From positions 1-64,000 of the forward strand of contig NZ_JACRTC010000002.1 in assembly GCF_014385095.1 (NCBI RefSeq): a DNA stretch of 64,000 nucleotides, in the 5' to 3' direction. A program made the translations under genes and the position numbers. This DNA comes from Zongyangia hominis. Its GTDB lineage: Bacteria > Bacillota > Clostridia > Oscillospirales > Ruminococcaceae. Under the pieces are notes generated by a model. That model had not been told where the DNA came from and did no database searches. It saw only the letters and a program-made list of their open reading frames with translations. Shown piece after piece: positions 23,401-30,972 of this stretch. The number at the start of each line of letters is the position of its first letter. The first letter of the stretch is position 1.

Positions 23401-24963
23401 GAAGGTGACAGGAGCGCTGGTGGTGGAACCCACCGCGTTTTTAACCTGCACCCTAACTTCATACTGGGTTTCGGGCTGCAGGTCGCGGAAGTCATAGGAG
23501 TTGACAAGGCCCACGATATAGCCGGTGCTCTGCCCCGGCAGTCCAAACTGGACCTCATATCCCGTCAGAGGAGATCCGCCGTCGTCTGCCGGCGCGTCCC
23601 AGGTGACGGTACAGGAATTGCTTTTCGCATCAACCTGGATGTTGCCGGGCGCTGCCGGTTTCTCCGCCGGTACTGCCATGGCGCCCTCCGGTCCGCCCTG
23701 GAAGTTTCCAGTGCCGACCACAACGGCGCGCAGGGTCTGGCCCCGGTCGTCCTTGGTCACCTCATAGGCGGCATTGGTAGCGTCGGCAATCTTGTCGTTG
23801 CCGCGGTACCACTGCCAAGTATAGGTGGGGTCGGAATTATTGAGGGTAGCGGCAGCCGTCAGGGTGTTGCCTACCGCCGGAGTTCCGGTAATTGCAACGG
23901 AACCGGTGAGCATTTCCCGGTCGGACACCGTAAATACGGTGCTGGTCACATCGCCGGCGTAGTTGCCGCTGGCGCTGACTTTACAGCTGATTTCATGATT
24001 GCGGTCTTCCTCCGCCACCGTGTAGGTCGCGGTGTTGGCGCCTTCAATGGCGGTGCCATCGCGCAGCCACTGGTAAGTAAGGCCGTCGGTGGCCTTCTTG
24101 AGCTCCGCTGCGACCGCGGCTTCCTCAGTAAGCTGGCCCAAAATTGCCTGGGAGAGCGTCACATCCTTAACTTCTGCCGTCAGCTTGACGCCGGGCAGGA
24201 CTTTGGCGGCGCCCGCGGTGGCGCTCACCGAGAAGGACAGGGGGCTCGGGGTAATTTTTCCGCCGGAGAGCTTCGCAATGGTTTCCGGCTCAAAATTGCC
24301 GAAGTTGAAGCCGCTATTGAGCGCAAGATCCGCATATTGCATGTCGCCCACGTCGGTGATACCGGGACCCTCCACTTGGTCGACGCCATCGGTCAACATA
24401 GCAAACATGACGTCGGACGCGGACAGGCTTTCGGTGGTACCGTCGTAGCCCGCAGGCTTCGTAAAGGAAAGCGAAGCAATGGTCACAGAGTTGGAGGTGT
24501 CATACTCCCTGCTCTCCGCCGTCACGATGAGCGGGAAGGTTTTGGGATCGATGGTAAACTCTTCGGTCAGGGTGACCCCCGCCTGGCTGTCAGCGATGGA
24601 ATATTTGCCATCGGGGTTGCCTGTCAGGGTGATGTCGGTGAGATCTACCGTGTTGTAATCTCCTTTGTTGGCCGACGAAAGGGTCGCCGTGGCGGTGGCC
24701 GCCACCGTATCCCCTGCTTCTGCGCCGGACAAGGTTAGGGCGACGTCGATGACCGCGCTGCCATCGTATTCCTTGCCGTAATAATCGTACGCTCCCCAAA
24801 TGGGGTCTTCCCCGATGATGTGATATTTCGCATCCGGGGCCGCGCTTGTTACGGTCAGGGTTGTGGTTGTCTCCCCTTGTGCCACGACCGTTGGCGCCAT
24901 AACGCCGACGATGAGGGCCAATGACAAGAGGACAGATAGTATCTTCTTTCTGATACTCACCAT
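20443..24963 (-). CDS. Large wall-anchored repeat surface protein carried by the element
   Basis: 1506 aa. Signal peptide 1-29. Then YDG/Ig-like strands (about 45-245), bacterial Ig-like domains with TYQWLRDG and TWQWYRGND (about 290-425), a fibronectin type III domain (435-525), a further beta domain (530-605), three tandem repeats of 166-167 aa (699-864, 865-1031, 1032-1198), an MBG-like domain (1199-1276), a beta-rich domain (1315-1440) and a proline/glycine linker (PSIPGGG, SDWKWP). The end is a sorting signal: NPSTG (1474-1478), a hydrophobic segment and KRKKK. It has no enzymatic motif; adhesin or wall-structural protein is inference. A strong promoter of its own lies inside the element, so expression does not depend on feoAB. 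Confidence 0.92.
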   Translation of the reverse strand: MVSIRKKILSVLLSLALIVGVMAPTVVAQGETTTTLTVTSAAPDAKYHIIGEDPIWGAYDYYGKEYDGSAVIDVALTLSGAEAGDTVAATATATLSSANKGDYNTVDLTDITLTGNPDGKYSIADSQAGVTLTEEFTIDPKTFPLIVTAESREYDTSNSVTIASLSFTKPAGYDGTTESLSASDVMFAMLTDGVDQVEGPGITDVGDMQYADLALNSGFNFGNFEPETIAKLSGGKITPSPLSFSVSATAGAAKVLPGVKLTAEVKDVTLSQAILGQLTEEAAVAAELKKATDGLTYQWLRDGTAIEGANTATYTVAEEDRNHEISCKVSASGNYAGDVTSTVFTVSDREMLTGSVAITGTPAVGNTLTAAATLNNSDPTYTWQWYRGNDKIADATNAAYEVTKDDRGQTLRAVVVGTGNFQGGPEGAMAVPAEKPAAPGNIQVDAKSNSCTVTWDAPADDGGSPLTGYEVQFGLPGQSTGYIVGLVNSYDFRDLQPETQYEVRVQVKNAVGSTTSAPVTFTTPKRAMDETTTTVEGLEASYPYTGSQIAPVIVVKDGSTPLTVGTHYDLVYGENKEVGEGTITINFKGAYTGSVIKTFTIVQNAPSLAAPTAKGAVTFDGLALVPGEDFNEAVLSGGTSVSGSVFYVATEANTKPADVPTKNDLPYMAGTYYIWAYFTGDDHNASTWSDASLALTIGKKALDPSVIQWPTTQGGVYDPNKTLADYPLAMNSYGTFAWSNPDTVPTVAVTSYEVTFTPNAYTLQNYNLTGVTTTQNVALAITAAQGSGSVTLEGWTYGDAPKTPVPVSATNGTDGVTYQYKSTAEGAQFTSDVPTDAGEYLLEATFPASGNYQSVTAQTFFTIAKKALTDADIIWPTAQGGAYDPNKTLADYVLNGTSAYGAFAWSNPATVPTVAVTSYSVTFTPNAADEKNYDFTGVTTTQNVDLAITAAQGSGSVTLEGWTYGDAPKTPVPVSATNGTEGVTYQYKSAAEGAQFSDTVPADAGDYVVKASFPASGNYAACMAEANFTIAKKALTDADITWPTAQGGAYDPNKTLADYALDGTSAYGAFAWTNPATVPTVAVTSYSVTFTPSEDAKKNYDFTNVTLTKNVDLSIGTLEGSGSVTLEGWTYGDAPKTPVPVSATNGTDGVTYQYKSAAEGAQFSDTVPTDAGDYVVKASFPAKDGYAACTAEANFTIAVKEITVTPDAGQSKRTGQDDPSFTYTVSPALVGDDSLTGALGRVAGEEPGTYAFTLGTLANGNYRLVLADAVFTITDPQVEVIGKAPAADESLKNDPNKGTIVEGMLNNAAAQAAPTGLAEAAAGNLEITGDTDLFIDVEITDVTLKNGKVESVIFEAAPYWAGEDGVPHLLTNDQLNGGEITFRLPVPAEVTQKYAKVVHYLSNGTTETMYLTIQEENGGKFVVVKTKSFSRFEMSFTNVKPNGSTDKPSIPGGGSDWKWPTGSGSSSDTSGKGNPSTGANDFLAGSIALAAIAGLTTALSIKRKKK
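21370..22869 (-). repeat. Three tandem ~500-bp repeats in the surface protein gene
   Basis: Units at 22372-22869, 21871-22371 and 21370-21870 (498, 501, 501 bp), encoding KKALTDADI...GGAYDPNKTLADY...GWTYGDAPKTPVPVSATNGT...FTIA. Large parts are nearly identical at base level, so unit number could vary by recombination. Confidence 0.9.
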
Positions 24964-25078
24964 ACTTTCTCATCCTTTCGGTTGCTTTTCTGCTGGTTGT
25001 ACCGGGTTTCCCCTTTACTATTCCAGACTTTTCCATCATGCGTTCAAAAAAGAGCGCACAAATTTTCCAAGTAAGTCC

Positions 25079-25107
25079 ATCATACAACTTTCGATATAAA
25101 AAGACAA
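25079..25107 (-). promoter_or_regulatory. Promoter of the element surface-protein gene
   Basis: Minus strand TTGTCT (25102-25107), 17-base spacer, TATGAT (25079-25084). It lies inside the element, ~110 bases upstream of the ATG. No other gene is visible in 24964-25229. Confidence 0.65.
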
Positions 25108-25212
25108 TAGAATTAGTCACAAAAATTAATACTAAAATTCCATCGAAACGATATGTATGACTATATCCATCGGTTCAATATCACACCAATGTTGATCCGA
25201 ATACGAGACTGC

Positions 25213-25236
25213 TGCATTGATTTCCCCTGTCACATG
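25213..25236. other. Element junction (right end): inverted arm plus core
   Basis: Element arm TGCATTGATTTCCCCTGT (25213-25230) followed by core CACATG (25231-25236) and then feoB coding sequence. On the minus strand the junction turns the feoB codon TGC into TGA, ending the 5' fragment at once. Confidence 0.88.
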
Positions 25237-26534
25237 GTTAAGGCCTGCTTGCCGCAGGCGCTTGCTTTTTTAAAGTACTTATCCAGGTTAAACGCTACTC
25301 GCGGCAGGTAGCCCAAATCTTCCAGCAGGGTGAAAAGGGGGAAGAAGATGGCCATGGGCGGCAGCATGACGGCAACCACCCAGGCCAGCACCCGATAGAC
25401 GCCCATAATCACGGCGCCATAGAGCCAGCTGGGCGCACCGCACCAGAGCATGAAGTCTCCCAGCCGGTCCCCCAGCCAGAACAGTCCGTCGGACAGTAGC
25501 TGGGAGGGATAGTTGGCCCCGGTGATGGTGATCCAGAAGATGACCGCTAGCAGTAGCAGCATGACGGGGATTCCCGTCCATTTGCTGGTGAGGATCTTAT
25601 CCAGCTTCCGGTCTCTGGCGTTATAGTTACCCCGATCGAAAAACACCGCGTCGCCACAGACGTTTTCCGCCGTCATCACCAGGCAGGACACGATGTCGTC
25701 CTTCATCTTTTCCTGGGAGACACCGCTGTTTGACAGCTTCCTTTGGGCTTCCACCAGCTTCTCGCTGACCTGGGGGTCTGAGAGAAGATCCTCCCCGAGA
25801 TATTCGGTCATGGCGGTACAAAGCGTCTCGTCGTAGTCGAGGAGCTTGAGGGAAATCCAGCGGGCGCTCAGCCTTCCGTGGAGCTTCTCCTCCATCACCG
25901 GTTCGAGCACCGCAATGGCGTCCTCGATGGGCTTGGTATAACGGATTTCCACCGTCTTGCGAGGCCCACTCTCCCCGATGACCGCAGATACCTGGTCCAT
26001 CAGCTCCCCGAGCCCCTTGCGGCTGCGGGCGCTGGCTCCCACCACCGGAACCCCCAGGTTGCGGGAGAGTTGGTCAAAATCAATGCGGATTTTCTTCTTT
26101 TTGGCTTCGTCCATCAAATTGACGCAAACCACTACCCGATCGGTGATCTCGATAGTTTGCAGCACCAGATTCATGTTGCGTTCCAAACAGGTGGCGTCGC
26201 ACACAACCACCACCGCGTCCGGGTCGCCGAAGCAGATGAAATCCCTGGCCACTTCCTCCTCGGCGGAGTGGGCCAGCAGCGAATAGGTCCCCGGAATATC
26301 CACCATGATATAGCCGGCGCCCTTATGTACCGCCCTTCCCTGGGCGTTGGTGACGGTCTTGCCCGGCCAGTTGCCGGTGTGCTGATTGAGCCCAGTCAGC
26401 TCGTTGAAGACGGTGCTTTTTCCCACGTTCGGGTTGCCCGCCAGGGCCACCACCCGATCATGAAGGTCCGCCTTTTCGATGACCAAACCGTGGTCCACAG
26501 CGCCCATTCCTGTCGAATTGGCCGTCAGACCCAT
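25230..26534 (-). pseudogene. feoB: FeoB ferrous iron transporter, N-terminal part (5' piece of interrupted feoB)
   Basis: 434 aa from the ATG at 26534 (GGAGGGG 6 bases upstream; an earlier ATG at 26549 covers that Shine-Dalgarno). It holds the complete G domain: G1 GNPNVGKST, G2 GNWPGKTV, G3 DIPGTYSL, G4 NLMDEA, G5 GASARSRKG. Then come the helical GDI-like region and the first transmembrane segments (MLLLLAVIFWITI; VAVMLPPMAIFFPLFTLLEDLGYLPRVAF). It stops at GKQALTM, exactly at the element core, where FeoB normally continues CMGFGCN. A soluble G domain with a partial pore could still be made from the feoA promoter, but transport is not expected. Confidence 0.93.
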
Positions 26535-26622
26535 TACATACCCCTCCATTCATCACGCGGCGCGGATGGCTCTTGTGCATCCGCGCCGTATTACCTTAAG
26601 TATTTATTTGACTGCCGCTCAG

Positions 26623-26859
26623 CTAGCACTGCACCACGATTTGGGAGGAATCCTCCGAGCGCAGCGCGATGACCGCTCCCCGGATTAAGTAAGCTACCGG
26701 GTCCCCGGCGGGGCTCTTTTGCAGGCAGGTGATGTCGGTTCCTTCGATGAGGCCGATGTCCTGCAGCCTCCGGCGCATACTGCCGGTGGAAAGCAGGCCG
26801 CTAACCCGGGCGGTCTGGCCCTCGGTAATGCCGCTGAGTGTCAAGAGATGTTCATTCAT
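26623..26859 (-). CDS. feoA: FeoA ferrous iron transport accessory protein
   Basis: Small SH3-like protein (78 aa) that supports FeoB at the membrane. Family features are the N-terminal LSGITEGQTARVSGL and the RRRLQDIGLIEGTDI block, plus GDPVAYLIRGAVIALRSEDSSQIVV. The ATG at 26859 has AGGAG 9 bases upstream. It leads the feoAB operon (88-base gap to feoB) and is divergent from a DtxR-type regulator; a large dyad between them is the likely iron operator. Confidence 0.93.
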   Translation of the reverse strand: MNEHLLTLSGITEGQTARVSGLLSTGSMRRRLQDIGLIEGTDITCLQKSPAGDPVAYLIRGAVIALRSEDSSQIVVQC

Positions 26860-26937
26860 AATCAAAAGCTCCTATTCATAACCATAATAAGGAGAGGCCC
26901 GTTTAAAACACACGGCCTCCGCCCATCAGTAGAAAAC

Positions 26938-26970
26938 TTAGCAGAAGGAAATTGTGTTTCCTTGTACTAA
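26938..26970. promoter_or_regulatory. 33-bp dyad: likely DtxR-family operator for feoAB
   Basis: Perfect 19-bp palindrome-with-spacer AAGGAAATTGTGTTTCCTT (26945-26963), extended on both sides by TTAG and CTAA at equal distance (26938-26941, 26967-26970). 19 bp is the usual size of DtxR/IdeR boxes. It lies between feoA and the divergent regulator, so one site can control both. Confidence 0.7.
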
Positions 26971-27018
26971 TTTATTCCCATGGCATAGGGGTTGCTACAA
27001 CTTTTTTGGAGATGACAT

Positions 27019-27471
27019 ATGGACCAAAATGAATACCGCACCATCAAGGGCTACAAACTAAAAAACAACAAAGAGATCACCGATGCCATGGAAGATTATT
27101 TAGAAATGATCTGCCGTTCCGCCCGGCTTGACGGCTACGCCCGCATCAATCATCTGGCCTCCACCCTGGGGGTGCGCCCCTCCTCCGCCTCCAAAATGGT
27201 GAGCAACCTCAAGGACCTGGGGTACGTGGACTCGGAAAAATACGGCATCGTCAAGCCCACTGCCAAGGGCTGGGAGCTGGGAGGTTATCTGCTCTACCGC
27301 CACGACGTCCTCCACGATTTTCTCTGCCTGCTCAACCACACCCAGGACGAAATCGAACAGGTGGAACAAATTGAACACTTCTTTGACGAAAAGACCATTC
27401 ACAACCTAGAGCGGCTAGTCCTCTCTTTAAAAGCAGAAAGCACCACACAAAAGAATCCCTCCGGCAATTAA
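27019..27471 (+). CDS. DtxR/MntR-family metal-dependent regulator
   Basis: 150-aa winged-helix regulator. The N-terminal DAMEDYLEMICRS and RINHLASTLGVRPSSASKMVSNLKDLGYVDSEKYGIVKPTAKGWELG (about 20-90) are the DtxR DNA-binding part. The dimerisation/metal half (RHDVLHDFLCLL...DEIEQVEQIEHFFDEKTIHNLERLV) has the histidines and glutamates expected of a metal sensor. No SH3 third domain is present, so it is MntR-sized. Divergent from feoAB, it most likely represses ferrous uptake when metal is abundant. GGAG lies 7 bases before the ATG. Confidence 0.9.
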   Translation: MDQNEYRTIKGYKLKNNKEITDAMEDYLEMICRSARLDGYARINHLASTLGVRPSSASKMVSNLKDLGYVDSEKYGIVKPTAKGWELGGYLLYRHDVLHDFLCLLNHTQDEIEQVEQIEHFFDEKTIHNLERLVLSLKAESTTQKNPSGN

Positions 27472-27486
27472 GCCGGAGGGATTCTT
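27451..27486 (+). terminator. Terminator of DtxR-family gene
   Basis: 15-bp perfect stem (27451-27465 with 27472-27486) with T-run; the regulator's TAA stop lies in the loop. From 27487 to 27705 there is no gene I can support. Confidence 0.9.
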
Positions 27487-27705
27487 TTGTTGTATCCGCA
27501 CCGCGACCCATAAAGCGCGACCCATGAACTGCTTTATACGGCCGCCGATAAAAACCGCGCCTTTGTCTTTCCTACCCTGCGGCGCGTCAGTCCGATGGGC
27601 CGGCACCCTCCCGCAGGACGTGATCTTCGATGCCCTTCGCGCCGCCTCGATATGCGCGCCTTGCCTCCCCTGCGCCGCGGCCCGATATCCCCCATCGGCA
27701 AGCAG

Positions 27706-27740
27706 AAAAAGAGCCGCGCTTGAAAGCGCGGCTCTTTTTT
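27706..27740 (-). terminator. Terminator of hppA
   Basis: AAAAAGAGCCGCGCTT stem with its complement just after the hppA stop on the minus strand. Confidence 0.9.
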
Positions 27741-27745
27741 CCCAA

Positions 27746-29836
27746 TTATAAAATATGAAACGCGATGACGACGCTTGCAAAGACAATCGACACCATGGAG
27801 AGCAGCTTGATGAGGATATTGATGGAGGGGCCGGAGGTATCCTTGAACGGGTCCCCCACCGTGTCGCCCACCACCGAGGCCTTATGGGCGTCGCTGCCCT
27901 TGCCCCCGTGGGCGCCGCTTTCGATGTATTTCTTCGCATTATCCCAGGCGCCGCCCGCGTTGGCCATCATCACCGCCATGATAAATCCGGTGACTGTGGC
28001 CCCGGCCAGCATGCCGATCACGCCGTTGGGCCCCAGGATGATGCCCACCACGATGGGGGCGATGACCGCCAGAAGCGCTGGCAACATCATTTCCTTCTGG
28101 GCGCTGCGGGTGCAGATGTCCACGCACTGGGCATAGTCCGGTTCCGCCTCGCCCGTCATGAGGCCTTTGATTTCGTGGAACTGCCGCCGCACCTCCCGGA
28201 CGATGCTCTGGGCCACCCGGCCCACCGATTCCATGGTCAGCGCCGCGAACATAAAGGGCAGCACCCCGCCCACAAAGAGCCCCACCAGCACCGAGGGGTT
28301 GGTGATGTTCATATCAAAGGCGAAGTTGGGAGCGATGACCTTCACTTCCGCGATGTAGGAGGCGATGAGGGCCAGCGCCGTCAGGGCCGCCGAACCGATG
28401 GCAAAGCCCTTGCCGGTGGCCGCCGTGGTGTTGCCCAGGGAGTCAAGCGCGTCGGTGCGGGCTCTGACATCGTCACCCAGCGCCGCCATCTCCGCGATGC
28501 CGCCGGCGTTGTCGGCCACCGGGCCGTACGCGTCGGTGGCTAGGGTGATGCCCAGGGTGGAAAGCATGCCCACGGCCGAGACGCCGATGCCGTAGAGCCC
28601 CATATTAAAGGCCGCGCCGCCGCCCGAAACAAAGTAGCTGATGAGGACGGACGCCCCCACGATGAGTACCGGCAGCACGGTGGAGAGCATCCCCAATGAG
28701 AGTCCTCCGATGATGACGGTGGCCGACCCAGTCAGCGCCGTGGAGGAGAGGCGCTTGGTTGGCTTATAGTCGGCGGAGGTAAAGTATTCGGTGACAAAGC
28801 CGATGAGGATACCGGCAATGAGGCCGCACAGCACCGCGAAATAGAGCCCCAGATGCTCCTTGCCCAGCACAAAGTAGATTAACGGGAAGGCGGCGACCGC
28901 AATGAGGGCGGCGCTCACCCAGACCCCCCGGCGCAAGGAAGTTAAGAGCTGTTTTTGGCTGGCGTTTTCCTTGGTGCTGACAAAGAGGGAGCCGATAATG
29001 GAAGCGAGGATGCCGATGGCCGCCAGCACCATGGGGATGGAAACACCTGAAAATCCCAGACCCGCCGCTACCGCCAGCGCCCCGGTGGAGATGATGGAGC
29101 CTACATAGGACTCGTAGAGGTCCGCGCCCATACCGGCCACGTCGCCCACGTTGTCCCCCACGTTATCGGCGATGACCGCCGGATTGCGGGGATCATCCTC
29201 CGGGATGCCCACTTCCACCTTGCCCACCAGGTCCGCGCCCACGTCGGCGGCCTTGGTGAAGATGCCCCCGCCCACACGGGCGAACAGCGCCATAGAGGAA
29301 GCGCCCATGCCAAAGGTCAGCATGGCCGAGGTGATGGCCTGCACCTGGGCGGTGGCCGCCAGGTCACGGTACCAGAATTTGAGGAAATAGTACCAGAAGG
29401 AAATGTCCAATAATCCCAGACCCACCACCACGAAGCCCACCACCGCTCCAGCGGAAAAGGCAACCTTGAGCCCGGAGTTGAGGCTCAGTCGGGAGGCGTT
29501 GGCGGTGCGGCTGTTGGCCGCCGTGGCGATCTTCATCCCAATAAAGCCGGAGAGGCCGGAGAAAAAACCGCCGGTGACAAATGCAAAGGGAACAAAAATG
29601 GTCAAATGTCCGGTCAGGGCGAGAATCAGCAGGATGACGAACATCACGGCAAAAAAGATGCCTACGCCCGCATACTGCCGTTTGAGAAAGGCACTGGCCC
29701 CTTTCCTCACCGCGTCCGCGATTTTTTTCATCTGATCCGTTCCCTCATTTTCCTTGAGCACCCGTCTGGCAAGGTACAGTGCGAACAGCAGCGCAAGCAC
29801 GGAACCAAGCGGTGCCAGCAATGTGATACTCATCAT
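27746..29836 (-). CDS. hppA: Membrane ion-pumping pyrophosphatase
   Basis: 696-aa polytopic H+- or Na+-pumping pyrophosphatase, converting PPi energy into an ion gradient. The catalytic loops are present: DVGADLVGKVEVGIPEDDPRNPAVIADNVGDNVGD and, near the C-terminus, GGAWDNAKKYIE...ASVVGDTVGDPFKDTSGPS. The GNTTAATGKGFAIGS segment has Ala at the position that is Lys in K+-independent enzymes, so this is the K+-dependent type; Na+ versus H+ is not decidable by eye. AGGGAGG precedes a double ATG. It is monocistronic with its own promoter and terminator. Confidence 0.95.
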   Translation of the reverse strand: MMSITLLAPLGSVLALLFALYLARRVLKENEGTDQMKKIADAVRKGASAFLKRQYAGVGIFFAVMFVILLILALTGHLTIFVPFAFVTGGFFSGLSGFIGMKIATAANSRTANASRLSLNSGLKVAFSAGAVVGFVVVGLGLLDISFWYYFLKFWYRDLAATAQVQAITSAMLTFGMGASSMALFARVGGGIFTKAADVGADLVGKVEVGIPEDDPRNPAVIADNVGDNVGDVAGMGADLYESYVGSIISTGALAVAAGLGFSGVSIPMVLAAIGILASIIGSLFVSTKENASQKQLLTSLRRGVWVSAALIAVAAFPLIYFVLGKEHLGLYFAVLCGLIAGILIGFVTEYFTSADYKPTKRLSSTALTGSATVIIGGLSLGMLSTVLPVLIVGASVLISYFVSGGGAAFNMGLYGIGVSAVGMLSTLGITLATDAYGPVADNAGGIAEMAALGDDVRARTDALDSLGNTTAATGKGFAIGSAALTALALIASYIAEVKVIAPNFAFDMNITNPSVLVGLFVGGVLPFMFAALTMESVGRVAQSIVREVRRQFHEIKGLMTGEAEPDYAQCVDICTRSAQKEMMLPALLAVIAPIVVGIILGPNGVIGMLAGATVTGFIMAVMMANAGGAWDNAKKYIESGAHGGKGSDAHKASVVGDTVGDPFKDTSGPSINILIKLLSMVSIVFASVVIAFHIL

Positions 29837-29863
29837 AAGACCTCCCTTCTATGGTCCACCTTT

Positions 29864-29891
29864 ATTATATTCTTCTTCTTAAAAATTTCAA
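29864..29891 (-). promoter_or_regulatory. Promoter of hppA
   Basis: Minus strand TTGAAA (29886-29891), 16-base spacer, TATAAT (29864-29869), ~25 bases upstream of the ribosome binding site. Confidence 0.7.
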
Positions 29892-30043
29892 CAATTATTT
29901 AAATTTTTATTCAAATTGTACGAGCATTTGCCTCGCTTTTCGCTGTACAACAAGGCGGACTCCTTTCAATTGTATGGCGCGACCTCCCACTTTTTGCATA
30001 AACACCTCTTTTTTTCAAAAACTATCGGAAAGGAGTGTGTTAC

Positions 30044-30589
30044 ATGGATATTTTTAAATTTCCCGTCAAGACCATCGGGGGGACGGAAACGACCCTGGCC
30101 CCCTACCGCGGCAAGGTGATGCTCATCGTCAACACCGCCAGCAAATGCGGCTTTACTCCCCAGCTGGGAGAGCTGGAAGCGCTCTATGAGCGATACAAGG
30201 ACAAGGGCTTCGTCGTCCTGGGCTTTCCCTGCAATCAGTTTCACGAGCAGGACCCGGAGGACAACAATGCCATCGAGCAGTTCTGCCAGAAAAACTACGG
30301 CGTCACCTTCCCCCTGTTTGCCAAAGTCAAGGTAAACGGCCCCGACGCTTCCCCCCTCTTCGCCTATCTGACCTCCCAGAAGGGCTTCGCGGGCTTTGAT
30401 GAGCGCCACCCCATCGCGGCCAAACTCGACGAAATCCTCCGCCAGGAGCTGGGCGACTACCAAAACGACAGCGCCATCAAATGGAACTTCACCAAGTTCC
30501 TCATCAGCCGGGACGGCGACGTGGTCTCCCGCTTCGAGCCCACCACCCTGCCCGAGGACATCGCCTCTTCCATCGAAAAGCTCATCTAA
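30044..30589 (+). CDS. Glutathione peroxidase family (thiol peroxidase), Cys type
   Basis: 181-aa peroxidase that reduces hydroperoxides, in bacteria mostly with thioredoxin. The catalytic tetrad is present: C35 in NTASKCGFTPQ, Q in FPCNQF (about 65), W147 and N148 in IKWNFTKFLI. The peroxidatic residue is Cys, not selenocysteine. The ATG at 30044 has GGAAAGGAG 8 bases upstream and is preferred over the ATG nine bases before it. A 91-aa gene starts directly after its stop. Confidence 0.93.
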   Translation: MDIFKFPVKTIGGTETTLAPYRGKVMLIVNTASKCGFTPQLGELEALYERYKDKGFVVLGFPCNQFHEQDPEDNNAIEQFCQKNYGVTFPLFAKVKVNGPDASPLFAYLTSQKGFAGFDERHPIAAKLDEILRQELGDYQNDSAIKWNFTKFLISRDGDVVSRFEPTTLPEDIASSIEKLI

Positions 30590-30865
30590 ATGCTCTACCT
30601 TGTTTGCGTCCTCCTCACCGATGAGGAGCACCCCGGCTTCTTTGCCGCCCTGGAGGAACTGGGGGAAACCATCGAAATTTTTTGTGGTTGCCATCTGCTC
30701 CACTCCCGCTACACGGCGCTGGGAATCCGCCGCCGCCTCGCCGGTCACCTTTCCCACGAGGAGCGCCTGGTGGTCACAAGGCTGCGCCGGGGGGAGTGCG
30801 CCGGGCAGCTCTCCGACTTTGCCAGGCAGTTCTTGGGCCGGTATATCGACGGCCTGGTGGAATAA
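30590..30865 (+). CDS. Hypothetical protein (91 aa) coupled to the glutathione peroxidase gene
   Basis: The ATG follows the gpx TAA with no gap, which suggests termination-reinitiation; there is no separate Shine-Dalgarno. The protein (MLYLVCVLLTDEEHPGFF..., then a cysteine pair in FCGCHLL and a basic helix IRRRLAGHLSHEERLVVTRLRRGE) is not a family I recognise. It has codon use like its neighbour and ends just before a strong terminator, so it is probably real. A role in redox or metal sensing would be speculation from two cysteines and the neighbour. Confidence 0.6.
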   Translation: MLYLVCVLLTDEEHPGFFAALEELGETIEIFCGCHLLHSRYTALGIRRRLAGHLSHEERLVVTRLRRGECAGQLSDFARQFLGRYIDGLVE

Positions 30866-30867
30866 AG

Positions 30868-30903
30868 GCAAACGCCCCGCACGTTTAAGTGCGGGGCGTT
30901 TGC
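30868..30903 (+). terminator. Terminator of gpx operon
   Basis: 15-bp perfect stem (GCAAACGCCCCGCAC and complement) with a 6-base loop, three bases after the stop codon. Confidence 0.85.
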
Positions 30904-30972
30904 TCTGTTTGTGAGAGAATTGCGGGATGCTGCAAAAGGTTCATCATATAGCACTCCAAGGGGGATCGGAGA

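Larger units (their letters stand above)
18368..25236. mobile_element. 6.86-kb serine-recombinase element integrated in feoB
   Basis: Bounded by two direct copies of CACATG (18368-18373 and 25231-25236). Removing one copy and everything between rejoins feoB in frame. Joining the two ends produces TGCATTGATTTCCCCTGT, CACATG, ACAGCGGAAATCAGTGCA: an attP-like site with 18-bp arms (16/18 inverted match) around the core. Contents, all on the minus strand: a large serine recombinase whose stop lies 100 bases from one end, a 46-aa protein, and a 1506-aa surface protein. No replication, conjugation, transposase or phage structural genes are present, so it is either a minimal integrative element, a satellite, or a developmentally/phase-variably excised insertion. 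Confidence 0.92.

Noticed and set aside
25230..26534. FeoB naturally encoded as two separate subunits
   Set aside because: The split falls in the middle of a conserved motif at a recombinase core, with identical core copies and symmetric arms; insertion explains all of it.
27487..27705. Possible small gene or RNA between two terminators
   Set aside because: No ribosome binding site, tRNA-like fold or coding signal seen.
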